Numbered from the stretch's first letter, positions 1-6,060 are shown. The stretch is 6,338 bases of DNA from Euryarchaeota archaeon UBA111 (GCA_002506025.1 DAWS01000133.1:934-7271), one strand, 5' to 3'. Numbers and translations: made by a program. The notes: generated by a model from the letters alone, not told the origin.

Positions 1-18
1 CACCTAAAAGTGAATAGT

Positions 19-1371
19 ATGCAGAAGATTAAGCGAGTAAATTATGAAAAAGCGGTAAGCCCGGTAATTGCAACAATTTTGATGGTAGCCATCACGGTGG
101 TTCTTTCCGGTGTATTGTATGTCTGGGCAGCGAACCTAGCTGAAAGTAATACCGATGGAACATTTGAGATGTATACCTTCAGCGCAACAAGTGCGCCTGG
201 GGAATTAACTTCAGGTAGTAATGATAACCTAGTCATAGTAACTATGGATCAAGGCCAAGATATTAATTGGGCCAAACTATCTGTCAAGGTCTCTGTCGCT
301 GGCGCTGCGTCAGTATCTTGTGCAGGTCCTGGTGAAACAACTGGAGCCTGCATAGTCTTAGAGTCTGAACCAGACGGTGGCGTTTGGGAAATTGGCGAAG
401 CGGTTACTATCAAAGAAAACGGCGTTGACTTGTGTGATGGAGACAGCTGCGAGATATCGGTGAAAATAATCAACGAGCGAGATGGATTTACTTTAGATGA
501 TTCAGCAACTATTGCAGAAAGTTCCCCGCTTCCACCTAACCCGTGCTACTCTAAAGTCCTCTACAACACACAGACCCACGAGGTCATTACCAAGTCAACA
601 ATTGATGAGGGCGGCCACTCAACATGGATGCTACTAAGCGAATCATCAACAGATTATGTGCACCCAGCATATTATCACAAGTCTATGCACCAAGTCCTTG
701 ATTGCTCTGAAGGCTCAATGGTTGGTAGTTGGATACTAACCGAGATGCAGAGCGGCGGCGGCAGCAGTGATGGTGGTAGTGACGGCGGTAGTAGCGATTC
801 CGGCGATGATTCTGGCGATGAGCCTGCAGCAGATCCAAACTGTGGCGATGATTACATGCTCTACAACTATCAAACCCACCAAGCCTACAGCCAGCAGGAT
901 GTTATCGATGGTAATGCAGGAGATTGGGTCATGCTAGACGAGGACGAATGGCCAGACTACAACCATCCAGCATATTACGACCGTGGCGTCCATCAGGTCT
1001 TAGACTGCACTGAAGGTGACTCAGTCGGAGCTTGGTCGCTTGTCGAACCCAGCAGTGGCGGTAGCCACGGTGGTGGCAGTGATGATGGCGGTAGTAGTGA
1101 CGATTCATCAACCGCAGATCCAGCCTGTGGCGACAATTACGTGCTTTACAATTACCAAACACATGCAGCTTACACCCAGCAAGACGTCATTGACGGTAAC
1201 GCTGAGGACTGGATGTTATTAGATGAAAATGATGAAAGATATGCTGACTATAATCACCCGGCATACTACTCTCAGTCGAATAATCATGGAGTATTAGATT
1301 GCACACAGGACGATTCAGTCGGCGCCTGGTCTTTAGAAGATCCAAACAGTGGCGGTAGCCACTCAAGCTAA
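19..1371 (+). CDS. Archaeal type IV pilin-like surface protein with three C-terminal Cys-containing repeat modules
   Basis: This is probably a pilin or pilin-anchored surface protein of 450 aa (numbered from the ATG at 19). The N-terminus is a class III signal peptide: a basic stretch ending K11-A12, then V13-S-P-V-I and a continuous hydrophobic helix to about residue 38. This is the archaeal DUF1628/PF07790-type pilin pattern, where prepilin peptidase would cut between A12 and V13. Residues ~45-170 form a Ser/Thr/Val-rich, probably beta-sandwich body with four Cys (101, 111, 139, 144). Three repeats follow at 176-240, 275-341 and 370-439, each with a first Cys, an LYN-x-QTH motif, an HPAYY motif and a VLDC motif, separated by Gly/Ser/Asp linkers. 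All ten Cys could form five disulfides, as expected outside the cell. An in-frame GTG at 10 is an alternative start; I prefer the ATG because GTGA at 10-13 can act as a weak ribosome site. No pilus assembly genes are in view. The N-terminal call is firm; the function of the repeats is unknown. Confidence 0.85.
   Translation: MQKIKRVNYEKAVSPVIATILMVAITVVLSGVLYVWAANLAESNTDGTFEMYTFSATSAPGELTSGSNDNLVIVTMDQGQDINWAKLSVKVSVAGAASVSCAGPGETTGACIVLESEPDGGVWEIGEAVTIKENGVDLCDGDSCEISVKIINERDGFTLDDSATIAESSPLPPNPCYSKVLYNTQTHEVITKSTIDEGGHSTWMLLSESSTDYVHPAYYHKSMHQVLDCSEGSMVGSWILTEMQSGGGSSDGGSDGGSSDSGDDSGDEPAADPNCGDDYMLYNYQTHQAYSQQDVIDGNAGDWVMLDEDEWPDYNHPAYYDRGVHQVLDCTEGDSVGAWSLVEPSSGGSHGGGSDDGGSSDDSSTADPACGDNYVLYNYQTHAAYTQQDVIDGNAEDWMLLDENDERYADYNHPAYYSQSNNHGVLDCTQDDSVGAWSLEDPNSGGSHSS
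544..738 (+). repeat. Pilin repeat module 1 (most divergent copy)
   Basis: First of three tandem protein modules, residues 176-240 of the pilin-like protein. It keeps the landmarks of the other copies: an opening Cys, LYNTQTH, a W-M-L-L patch, HPAYY, H-Q-V-L-D-C and a closing VGSW. The stretch between QTH and the Trp differs (V-I-T-K-S-T-I-D-E-G against Q-Q-D-V-I-D-G-N in copies 2 and 3). This suggests it is the oldest or most diverged copy. The Cys pair (176 and 229) probably forms an intramodule disulfide. Confidence 0.8.
841..1041 (+). repeat. Pilin repeat module 2
   Basis: Second module, residues 275-341, preceded by a ~33-residue linker of Gly, Ser and Asp (bases 742-840). The landmarks are CGDDY, LYNYQTH, QQDVIDGNAGDW, DYNHPAYY, HQVLDC and SVGAWSL. 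It is very close to module 3 in both protein and DNA, pointing to a fairly recent duplication. The Cys pair is 275 and 330. Confidence 0.85.
1126..1335 (+). repeat. Pilin repeat module 3
   Basis: Third module, residues 370-439, preceded by a ~28-residue Gly/Ser/Asp/His linker (bases 1042-1125). The landmarks are CGDNY, LYNYQTH, QQDVIDGNAEDW, DYNHPAYY, VLDC and SVGAWSL. Compared with module 2 it carries about three extra residues, around DENDERYADY. The protein ends shortly after with another short Gly/Ser tail (NSGGSHSS), which looks like the start of a further linker. The Cys pair is 370 and 428. Confidence 0.85.
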
Positions 1372-1392
1372 GGTTAGTCCTCTGACCTCACC

Positions 1393-1446
1393 GCTGGCGG
1401 GGTTGTGGTTCCATTTTCACCCAGTCGGAACCACGCCCCCGTTGGC
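1393..1446 (+). other. Long imperfect hairpin downstream of the pilin gene, favoured as + strand RNA
   Basis: Bases 1393-1412 pair with 1427-1446 around a 14-base loop, giving 20 positions with one mismatch (T1403 against C1436) and four G-T pairs. The core GTGGTTCC/GGAACCAC is perfect. G-T pairs are stable as G-U in + strand RNA but become C-A mismatches in a minus-strand transcript, so a + transcript is the likelier folded molecule. It begins 22 bases after the pilin stop codon and ends 54 bases before the next start. No T-run follows, so a bacterial-type intrinsic terminator is not a good fit. A 3' stability element, an RNA-processing site or a small RNA are possible. Confidence 0.5.
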
Positions 1447-1500
1447 ATTACTGCAATGAAATAAATCAAATAGTAAAGAACTAGGGTTTACTTTGTTGAC

Positions 1501-1761
1501 ATGCGTTTGACGTGGCCAGTATACGTATTCACGGCAGGAATATTTTTCCTCTTTGCCATGGGAGTCCAATTCATCTCTCTCGGCAAGAGCGCTGTGGTCG
1601 GATTGTTCCTCATTTTGACCATACTCTACGCTTGGGTTGCCTGGGTTATGGTAAACCGAGAGGCTGTACTAGAACTTCATAGTTATGAAAAATGCCAATC
1701 ATGTGGTGAACTAACTCCTAAGCAAGGAGATTATTGCATGATGTGCGGTGTTGTTCAGTGA
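1501..1761 (+). CDS. Small two-helix membrane protein with C-terminal zinc ribbon
   Basis: An 86-aa protein of unknown function. It has two predicted membrane helices (about residues 5-27 and 31-51) with a very short turn between them. A soluble tail follows with C65-x2-C68-x10-C79-x2-C82, a small zinc-ribbon knuckle of the kind often predicted in archaeal membrane proteins. The short N-terminus and turn are compatible with both termini lying on the same side, and a cytoplasmic ribbon is the more likely arrangement because zinc-binding Cys need a reducing setting. There is no Shine-Dalgarno motif before the ATG at 1501, and a weak A/T-rich stretch lies about 25-40 bases upstream, so leaderless or near-leaderless translation is plausible. 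I cannot name the family. The ribbon could bind nucleic acid, a partner protein or simply metal. Confidence 0.7.
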   Translation: MRLTWPVYVFTAGIFFLFAMGVQFISLGKSAVVGLFLILTILYAWVAWVMVNREAVLELHSYEKCQSCGELTPKQGDYCMMCGVVQ

Positions 1762-1817
1762 TTGAGTTGCTACTGCCAAACGGTCATTAAGTTGTAATTA
1801 ATCAACGCGAACAACGA

Positions 1818-1825
1818 TTTATATT
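1818..1825 (+). promoter_or_regulatory. Archaeal TATA box for the DUF2892 gene (leaderless transcript)
   Basis: TTTATATT lies with its centre about 26 bases before the ATG at 1848, preceded by a purine-containing BRE-like stretch (AACGA). Archaeal transcription normally begins roughly 25 bases after the TATA centre, which would put the first transcribed base at or next to the A of the start codon. No Shine-Dalgarno motif is present between the box and the ATG, in agreement with a leaderless mRNA. Confidence 0.6.
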
Positions 1826-1847
1826 CTGCCTGTCCGGATTTTCTATT

Positions 1848-2048
1848 ATGAATCTCAGCAATGCTGACCGTGGTATTAGGCTTGTATCCGGTGCATCATT
1901 GCTTACTTTTGACTATCTCGCAAGTTCCAGTTGGGAAATAGTCTTCTTAGTATTAGGATTATGGGGCTTGGTTTCCTCAGTTTTTGGTTTCTGCCCCTTT
2001 TATTCAATTATGGGATTCAACACGTGCCCAACAAAGTTGTCGCAATGA
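1848..2048 (+). CDS. DUF2892 / YgaP-like small membrane protein
   Basis: A 66-aa protein matching the DUF2892 (PF11127) pattern. It has an N-terminal N-x-x-x-x-D-R-x-x-R-L-x-x-G motif (residues 2-15), two membrane helices (about 10-25 and 29-47), and the closing signature G-F-C-P-F-Y-x-x-x-G-F-N-T-C-P at 47-61. The family occurs alone or fused to rhodanese domains, as in bacterial YgaP; here it stands alone and no rhodanese gene is visible nearby. The two conserved Cys (49 and 60) sit at the membrane edge, and a role in sulfur or redox chemistry is suggested only by the family's usual context. Length is normal for the stand-alone form. Expression appears to start from its own TATA box immediately upstream. 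Confidence 0.8.
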   Translation: MNLSNADRGIRLVSGASLLTFDYLASSSWEIVFLVLGLWGLVSSVFGFCPFYSIMGFNTCPTKLSQ

Positions 2049-2087
2049 CCGCAAAATATGTTTTGGCCGTGATATGGCTACACAATT

Positions 2088-2099
2088 GTATTATTTTTT
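2088..2099 (+). terminator. T-rich stretch, possible archaeal terminator for the DUF2892 gene
   Basis: A T-rich run (GTATTATTTTTT) lies about 40 bases after the DUF2892 stop in the 61-base convergent gap before the L15e stop codon. Archaeal RNA polymerase can terminate at oligo-T tracts on the non-template strand without a hairpin. There is no comparable T-run in the opposite direction just after L15e. A short inverted repeat, ACCGTG/CACGGT (2104-2109 and 2118-2123), straddles the L15e stop codon and might serve that side, but it is weak. Confidence 0.35.
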
Positions 2100-2109
2100 G
2101 CTGACCGTG

Positions 2110-2712
2110 TCACTTGCCACGGTTCTGGTTAGCCTTTAGGGAAGGGCGTAGCTTTTCTGCGCCTTTGCCCTTGTTGTGTAGACCACGTCCTCGCTTGCCT
2201 GCTGAGGTCTTACCGCGGTAAACTCGACCCTTGTGAGCCTTGTTGCCGTTAGCGGAACAGAAGACGCCGAGTTGCTTATCGTTAATGATGGCAGGATGGT
2301 GAGTGTCAATCATAATGACTTCGAAATACTTGTGCTTACCGTCTTGTCCAACCCAGTAAGAATTCAAAACTTCTAGGTTAGGGAAGTGGCGGGCAACGCG
2401 CTCCTCAGCGATCCTTTGAGTATTCTTTGCCATGGTAATTTTGGATATACCAGCCTTTGATGGCTTTCTCTTCATGTGGATCTTACCTTTTCTCAGTCCA
2501 CCTCGACGAACTCTGGTTCGAATTAGGACAACACCTTGCTTGGCTTTGTAACCCATTCTACGAGCAGCATCTAAGCGAGTGGGGCGGTCTATTTTACAGT
2601 TAACCGGTTCCCTTCTCCACTGTGCCATACGGGCTTGGCGATACATGTGTGGCAGTGCATCCTTAGGTCTCTTCCAAGTCGCACGAACGTGTTGGTATAG
2701 TCCTTGAGCCAT
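2110..2712 (-). CDS. rpl15e: 50S ribosomal protein L15e
   Basis: Large-subunit ribosomal protein of 200 aa, slightly longer than the ~194 aa usual for archaea. Family landmarks run in order: an N-terminal M-x-x-G-L-Y-x-H-x-R-x-x-W-K-R-P, then R-L-D-A-A-R-R-M-G-Y-K-A-K-Q-G at 46-60. Next come a basic R-x-R-V-R-R-G-G stretch near 65-72, N-S-Y-W-V-G-Q-D-G-K-H-K-Y-F-E-V at 117-132, and T-S-A-G-K-R-G-R-G-L at 169-178. The ATG at 2712 is chosen because this family's sequence begins there and GGTGAT sits 3 bases before it. The frame stays open upstream to 3021, but that part is A/T-rich and unlike L15e. The gene is convergent with the DUF2892 gene and divergent from hemA. Confidence 0.97.
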   Translation of the reverse strand: MAQGLYQHVRATWKRPKDALPHMYRQARMAQWRREPVNCKIDRPTRLDAARRMGYKAKQGVVLIRTRVRRGGLRKGKIHMKRKPSKAGISKITMAKNTQRIAEERVARHFPNLEVLNSYWVGQDGKHKYFEVIMIDTHHPAIINDKQLGVFCSANGNKAHKGRVYRGKTSAGKRGRGLHNKGKGAEKLRPSLKANQNRGK

Positions 2713-2715
2713 GTT

Positions 2716-2721
2716 ATCACC
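2716..2721 (-). promoter_or_regulatory. Shine-Dalgarno site deciding the L15e start
   Basis: Read on the minus strand the sequence is GGTGAT followed by AAC and the ATG. It complements the 3' end expected for archaeal 16S rRNA and ends 3 bases before the start, the same register as for hemA, hemCD and hemB. It argues against use of the upstream open frame as coding sequence. Confidence 0.7.
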
Positions 2722-2815
2722 GCTTCTCAGCACTTGGCCGACAAAACTCCCCTTTATGAGTCTACCTTCGCGATACTGCGCGTAACTTTGGTAAAAATTT
2801 GACTTCTTGAGCAGA

Positions 2816-2830
2816 GGAAGTATAATTTCG
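2816..2830 (-). promoter_or_regulatory. Candidate BRE/TATA promoter for L15e
   Basis: On the minus strand this reads CGAAATTATACTTCC: a CGAAA element of BRE type followed directly by TTATACTT. Transcription would begin near 2795-2800 and leave a leader of about 85 bases. The surrounding DNA is A/T-rich and offers other candidates, so the exact position is uncertain. Confidence 0.3.
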
Positions 2831-2899
2831 TTGTTAAATTGCGTTGCATGAAAAATAAAAAAATTCCAATATGACTTTGAGTTAATATTCTTAGTATTG

Positions 2900-2909
2900 C
2901 AATATACAT
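2900..2909 (+). promoter_or_regulatory. Candidate TATA box for the hemA operon
   Basis: CAATATACAT lies in the divergent region between L15e and hemA. A start about 25-30 bases downstream would give a leader of roughly 50 bases containing the hemA Shine-Dalgarno site. A short G/C-rich patch (2915-2931, with a CGCG/CGCG pairing) lies right at the predicted transcription start. The assignment rests only on sequence resemblance and spacing. Confidence 0.3.
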
Positions 2910-2971
2910 TAACTGCGGCGCGCTCTTCGCGAAAAGACATTGATAAGAGGCGAAAGTTAGGCTTGATTAAC

Positions 2972-2977
2972 GGGGGT
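2972..2977 (+). promoter_or_regulatory. Shine-Dalgarno site supporting the GTG start of hemA
   Basis: GGGGGT ends 6 bases before the GTG at 2984. Aligned to GGAGGTGAT it is in exactly the register used by L15e, hemCD and hemB, with one position replaced by a G-U wobble. No such motif precedes the downstream ATG at 3083, so the site favours the GTG. Confidence 0.55.
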
Positions 2978-2983
2978 AGGGCT

Positions 2984-4372
2984 GTGAAAACTTTAGGGAC
3001 ACCTAATATTGACCTTTCCAAATTTTTCGCGTCACCACCAACACATCAGATCAATGGCCAAACCGTAGATGCGAAAACCCTGATGAATAGCGTCAGCATG
3101 GTTTCAATGAAGCTTGATTCCGACAATGTTGAGCACGTCAAGTATCTAACAACAGAGGGATTAAACAAAAAGCAGAGGCTTGGTTTCTTGCGTGAAATCC
3201 GTAAAGAGCTAAACGCCGACTTATTCGAATTATCAACTTGTAACAGAGTATTGTATGTTAGTTTCAACGTCACATGTGAGGAATTAGAATCTAGCGTGCT
3301 GAAGACTGCATCCCTTTCCTCAGCTCCATTTCAATACTTCAAAGGAATCGATGTATGGCGTCATTTAGTAAAGGTCTGTAGCGGTTTAGATTCGTTTATT
3401 CTGGGGGAGCTACAAGTAATGTCCCAATTCCGAGGTTCTTTGGCATGGCACAGGAAGCACGGATTGCTAAGCGATATCAACGGCTCTTTCTTCGAGCACG
3501 TAGTTTCAGCAAATCGTATGATTAGACGAGAGTTTGGCTTTAATCAGACAACTGAATCAATGCTTAACTTGGCAACAAGTGCCTTAGAGGAAATAATTCC
3601 AGCCAACCAATCAACACCATCAATTGTATTGGGGTTCGGCGAAATGGGCTCTAAAGCCGTAGAGGTCTTACTCTCTCTCGGTCAGACCGATATCACGGTA
3701 ATTTCTCGTTCGCCTGAGGAGGCTGCACTAAGGAATCCAGAAATTGCAGCAAAGGTTACAATGATGACCTTTGAAGAGTGGAAATCAAGTAATGTGTCTC
3801 CAAATTTGATTATCTCGACAATCAGAAATAAAGTCGCAACATATGACAAATCTAATCCAATACCATCTGATTCAAAAGCGGTGATTATGGATTTCTCTTG
3901 GCCACCGTCAATTGATGCAAGTGGTGTTAGTAAAAATCACGAATTGTTCGGAACCGAATATTGGATTCGAGCATCTCATAGGCTTGGTATTGAGTGGGAT
4001 TATTCCTCCACAATTGAGAAAAGCGAGGCCATGATTTCCCAAATTCAACAACGGTTCATGGATGCATTAACCGATAAAACACGAGCTAAATTCAGAGCCT
4101 TCATGTATCAAACACTCGAGGCATTATCACAGCAATGGGAACAGTCTGAGCATGCCGAAGATTCATCAACGCAACTTGGGGCATTCTCCCGTGAGATTGC
4201 TACATGGATTTGCAATCAAGACGGTCCTTTTACTACCGTAGAACTCGATAATATGGTGTTATCCACTGACCGACAAATCAATCCAACGCTTCTTAAGAGG
4301 GTGGCTAGTGATGTGAATGAGACGATTATTCGCATCAATGAAAAGTCCACACTCCCGGAGGCTCTGCTTTGA
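2984..4372 (+). CDS. hemA: Glutamyl-tRNA reductase
   Basis: Reduces glutamyl-tRNA(Glu) with NADPH to glutamate-1-semialdehyde, the first committed step of C5 tetrapyrrole synthesis. From the GTG start it has 462 aa. The catalytic domain carries S-T-C-N-R with the expected thioester Cys at 86. It also carries H-L-V-K-V-C-S-G-L-D-S-F-I-L-G-E from H127, the region with the family's conserved His. The NADPH-binding Rossmann motif G-F-G-E-M-G lies at about 217-222, and a helical C-terminal part (about 346-462) fits the dimerisation domain. Starting at GTG places the Cys some 35 residues later than in E. coli HemA (C50); the ATG at 3083 would place it at 53 and give 429 aa, nearer the usual length. 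I prefer the GTG because of its ribosome site, so a ~33-residue N-terminal extension is likely. It is first in the operon and overlaps hemCD by 4 bases. Confidence 0.93.
   Translation: MKTLGTPNIDLSKFFASPPTHQINGQTVDAKTLMNSVSMVSMKLDSDNVEHVKYLTTEGLNKKQRLGFLREIRKELNADLFELSTCNRVLYVSFNVTCEELESSVLKTASLSSAPFQYFKGIDVWRHLVKVCSGLDSFILGELQVMSQFRGSLAWHRKHGLLSDINGSFFEHVVSANRMIRREFGFNQTTESMLNLATSALEEIIPANQSTPSIVLGFGEMGSKAVEVLLSLGQTDITVISRSPEEAALRNPEIAAKVTMMTFEEWKSSNVSPNLIISTIRNKVATYDKSNPIPSDSKAVIMDFSWPPSIDASGVSKNHELFGTEYWIRASHRLGIEWDYSSTIEKSEAMISQIQQRFMDALTDKTRAKFRAFMYQTLEALSQQWEQSEHAEDSSTQLGAFSREIATWICNQDGPFTTVELDNMVLSTDRQINPTLLKRVASDVNETIIRINEKSTLPEALL
4357..4361 (+). promoter_or_regulatory. Shine-Dalgarno site for the TTG start of hemCD
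   Basis: GGAGG inside the end of hemA ends 7 bases before the TTG at 4369, in the same register as the other sites in this window. It fixes the non-ATG start and suggests translation of hemCD by ribosomes finishing hemA. Confidence 0.7.
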
Positions 4373-6060
4373 CCAAATTAAGAATCGGGACGAGAACTTC
4401 TACCCTTGCGATGTGGCAGGCAAACCGTGTCGAAGCGATAATCAACAATATGGGTATTGAGACTGAGATAGTTGGCATCAATTCAAGTGGGGATAAATCG
4501 CTGGGTGGTGACTTAGCTAGTTCTGTTGGACAGTTTATTCATGCCGTAGATGCAGAGTTGATTTCAGGCTCAATTGATATCGCAGTTCATTCTTCCAAAG
4601 ATGTGCCAGTGACTATCTCTGATGAGTTAACAAATCTAGCCTATCTTGAACGAGGCTATACTAATGACGTTATTATTTTTCGAGACTCAAATGGATATCA
4701 CAATTTATCCGACTTATTGGCAAATAGGGATGAGTCAACCATAGATCAAGCCCTAGCCGTCGTGCCGAAATCAGGGATGGTCGGAACGGTTTCTGGCAGG
4801 AGGCAATCGTTCGTACTTAGCAAGCGACCGGATATCATACCGATTGCGGTTAGAGGCCAGGTTGAAACTCGTCTTAAGCGCCTGCAAGAAGGTAGAGTTG
4901 ACGCAATAATCCTTGCCGAAGTTGGCTTACAGCGCTTACACCAAGTCGGTGCTCTAGAGCCTTGGGTATTATCAATGGGCGCAATGCGGATCAATGACAT
5001 TGATTGGCCAACAGCACCGGGCCAAGGGGCGATATCAGTGCACTGTCGCACGGGAGACCTGGACAATTTTGCTGATCTTAGAGTCGCATTAAATCACCTG
5101 CCAACAGAATCTGATGTAATCAATGAGCGAAAGATTCTGTCAGCGATAGGTGGCGGTTGTCTCTATCCTGCCGGCATAAAAGTTGCCGGCGATACGGTTG
5201 CTGCTCAAATCTCGCCAAAGAATTGGCGTGAAATATTCTGCCAAGGCTTGCCATACGACAGTCAGAGGTATACTGGCAGTCTCTCGAATTATCAGCCGGT
5301 TCTCCCAACAACATCTATTGAACCAAGAGAATTAAACAGCTCAGGGCCAAAGATAATCTCAACGTTAAATTCAGATAGACTAGCAAGAATATTACAAAAT
5401 AATTCAATCAACGTCATCAACCAACCCGTGATAGAACTCGTTGCTAAACCTGAGAAATGGCCAACATCATTCCTCAACGATAACACACCTAGGGCTAATT
5501 GGCCCTATCTTGTTCTTACCTCGCCATTTGCGGCAAGATGTGCTGTTGAGGTGGCAGAACATAATCCAGACCTGAAGAGGATTCAATGGTTGGCAATTGG
5601 TGAAGGAACTGCTAGAGCCTGTTTTATGCGGGGAGTTACGGTTTCAATATGCGCCCAAGCAAGGAACTCCGTCGAATTAGTCGATTACATTAATCGGATG
5701 ATAAGTCGAGACATCACCCTCATGATTCCTCGTTCAGACGTTGCCTCTAGCGATTTGGTTGACCGGTTAAATGCGCTAGGATTTAGCACTAAGAGTTGGA
5801 TTGGATATGAAAATCGGACCAAACAAATACCCGCAATGCCAGTTAGTGATGATGATGTTTTGCTACTATCCTCACCTTCTTCCGCACGAGCATGGGTAGA
5901 AAACTCACTACCCATACCTAAAAATATACTTTGCATGGGGAAGTCATCATTAGCGGAGATTGACTCATTAGGCTACTTTACTGATTCGACCGTTGAAATA
6001 CTACAAGGACCAACATCTGAATTCGTTGCAAAGTGGTGGAAAGAAAACCGGGGTGATTAG
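4369..6060 (+). CDS. hemCD: Fused hydroxymethylbilane synthase / uroporphyrinogen-III synthase
   Basis: A 563-aa bifunctional protein. The N-terminal part (1 to about 320) is HemC, which joins four porphobilinogens into hydroxymethylbilane. It shows R-I-G-T-R-T-S-T-L-A-M-W-Q-A near the start, H-S-S-K-D-V-P at 74-80 with the catalytic Asp at 78, R144-R145 and R162/R168 for substrate carboxylates, A-P-G-Q-G-A at 216-221, and C264 in G-G-G-C for the dipyrromethane cofactor. The C-terminal part (about 327-563) is HemD, which cyclises the product to uroporphyrinogen III. Its landmarks are L-T-S-P at 383-386, A-I-G-E-G-T-A-R-A at 409-417, P-R-S-D-V-A at 454-459, a second S-S-P-S-S-A-R-A-W at 501-509 and G-P-T-S-E-F at 547-552. 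Both halves are near full length and neither shows a frameshift. The TTG start overlaps the hemA stop (TTGA), giving translational coupling. The symbol describes the fusion; activity of both halves is inferred from retained residues. Confidence 0.93.
   Translation: MTKLRIGTRTSTLAMWQANRVEAIINNMGIETEIVGINSSGDKSLGGDLASSVGQFIHAVDAELISGSIDIAVHSSKDVPVTISDELTNLAYLERGYTNDVIIFRDSNGYHNLSDLLANRDESTIDQALAVVPKSGMVGTVSGRRQSFVLSKRPDIIPIAVRGQVETRLKRLQEGRVDAIILAEVGLQRLHQVGALEPWVLSMGAMRINDIDWPTAPGQGAISVHCRTGDLDNFADLRVALNHLPTESDVINERKILSAIGGGCLYPAGIKVAGDTVAAQISPKNWREIFCQGLPYDSQRYTGSLSNYQPVLPTTSIEPRELNSSGPKIISTLNSDRLARILQNNSINVINQPVIELVAKPEKWPTSFLNDNTPRANWPYLVLTSPFAARCAVEVAEHNPDLKRIQWLAIGEGTARACFMRGVTVSICAQARNSVELVDYINRMISRDITLMIPRSDVASSDLVDRLNALGFSTKSWIGYENRTKQIPAMPVSDDDVLLLSSPSSARAWVENSLPIPKNILCMGKSSLAEIDSLGYFTDSTVEILQGPTSEFVAKWWKENRGD
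6052..6057 (+). promoter_or_regulatory. Shine-Dalgarno site for the TTG start of hemB
   Basis: GGTGAT ends 3 bases before the TTG at 6061, and the hemCD stop codon TAG fills the gap exactly. This is the same arrangement as for L15e and supports the TTG over the later in-frame TTG at 6109. Confidence 0.7.

Noticed and set aside
742..1125. Regularly spaced repeats in the pilin gene as a CRISPR-like array.
   Set aside because: The repeats are in-frame protein modules of ~200 bases and Gly/Ser linker codons, not short identical repeats with unique spacers.
1016..1222. A 68-codon + strand frame, and a 77-codon minus-strand frame nearby, within the pilin repeats.
   Set aside because: Both are shadows of the repetitive pilin coding sequence, with biased low-complexity translations and no ribosome sites.
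1401..1440. GGTTCC within the hairpin resembles part of a tRNA T-arm.
   Set aside because: There is no acceptor, D or anticodon arm around it, and the structure is one long stem.
1787..1816. GTTG-N8-CAAC inverted repeat and a repeated CAACG just upstream of the DUF2892 TATA box, as a possible operator.
   Set aside because: The arms are only four bases long with a non-pairing centre, which is expected by chance in A/T-rich DNA.
2897..2983. The hemA frame could start at an ATG at 2897.
   Set aside because: That ATG has no ribosome site, lies beside the candidate TATA box and would add still more unmatched residues. The GTG at 2984 is better supported.
2713..3021. The L15e frame stays open for 103 codons upstream, allowing a 303-aa protein.
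   Set aside because: The L15e family sequence begins at the ATG at 2712, which has its own ribosome site, and the upstream translation is low-complexity and unlike the family. The stretch is better explained as the divergent promoter region plus the antisense of hemA's start.
4746..5066. A 106-codon minus-strand open frame inside hemCD.
   Set aside because: It lies antisense to conserved HemC sequence, has no family resemblance and no promoter or ribosome site that I can see.
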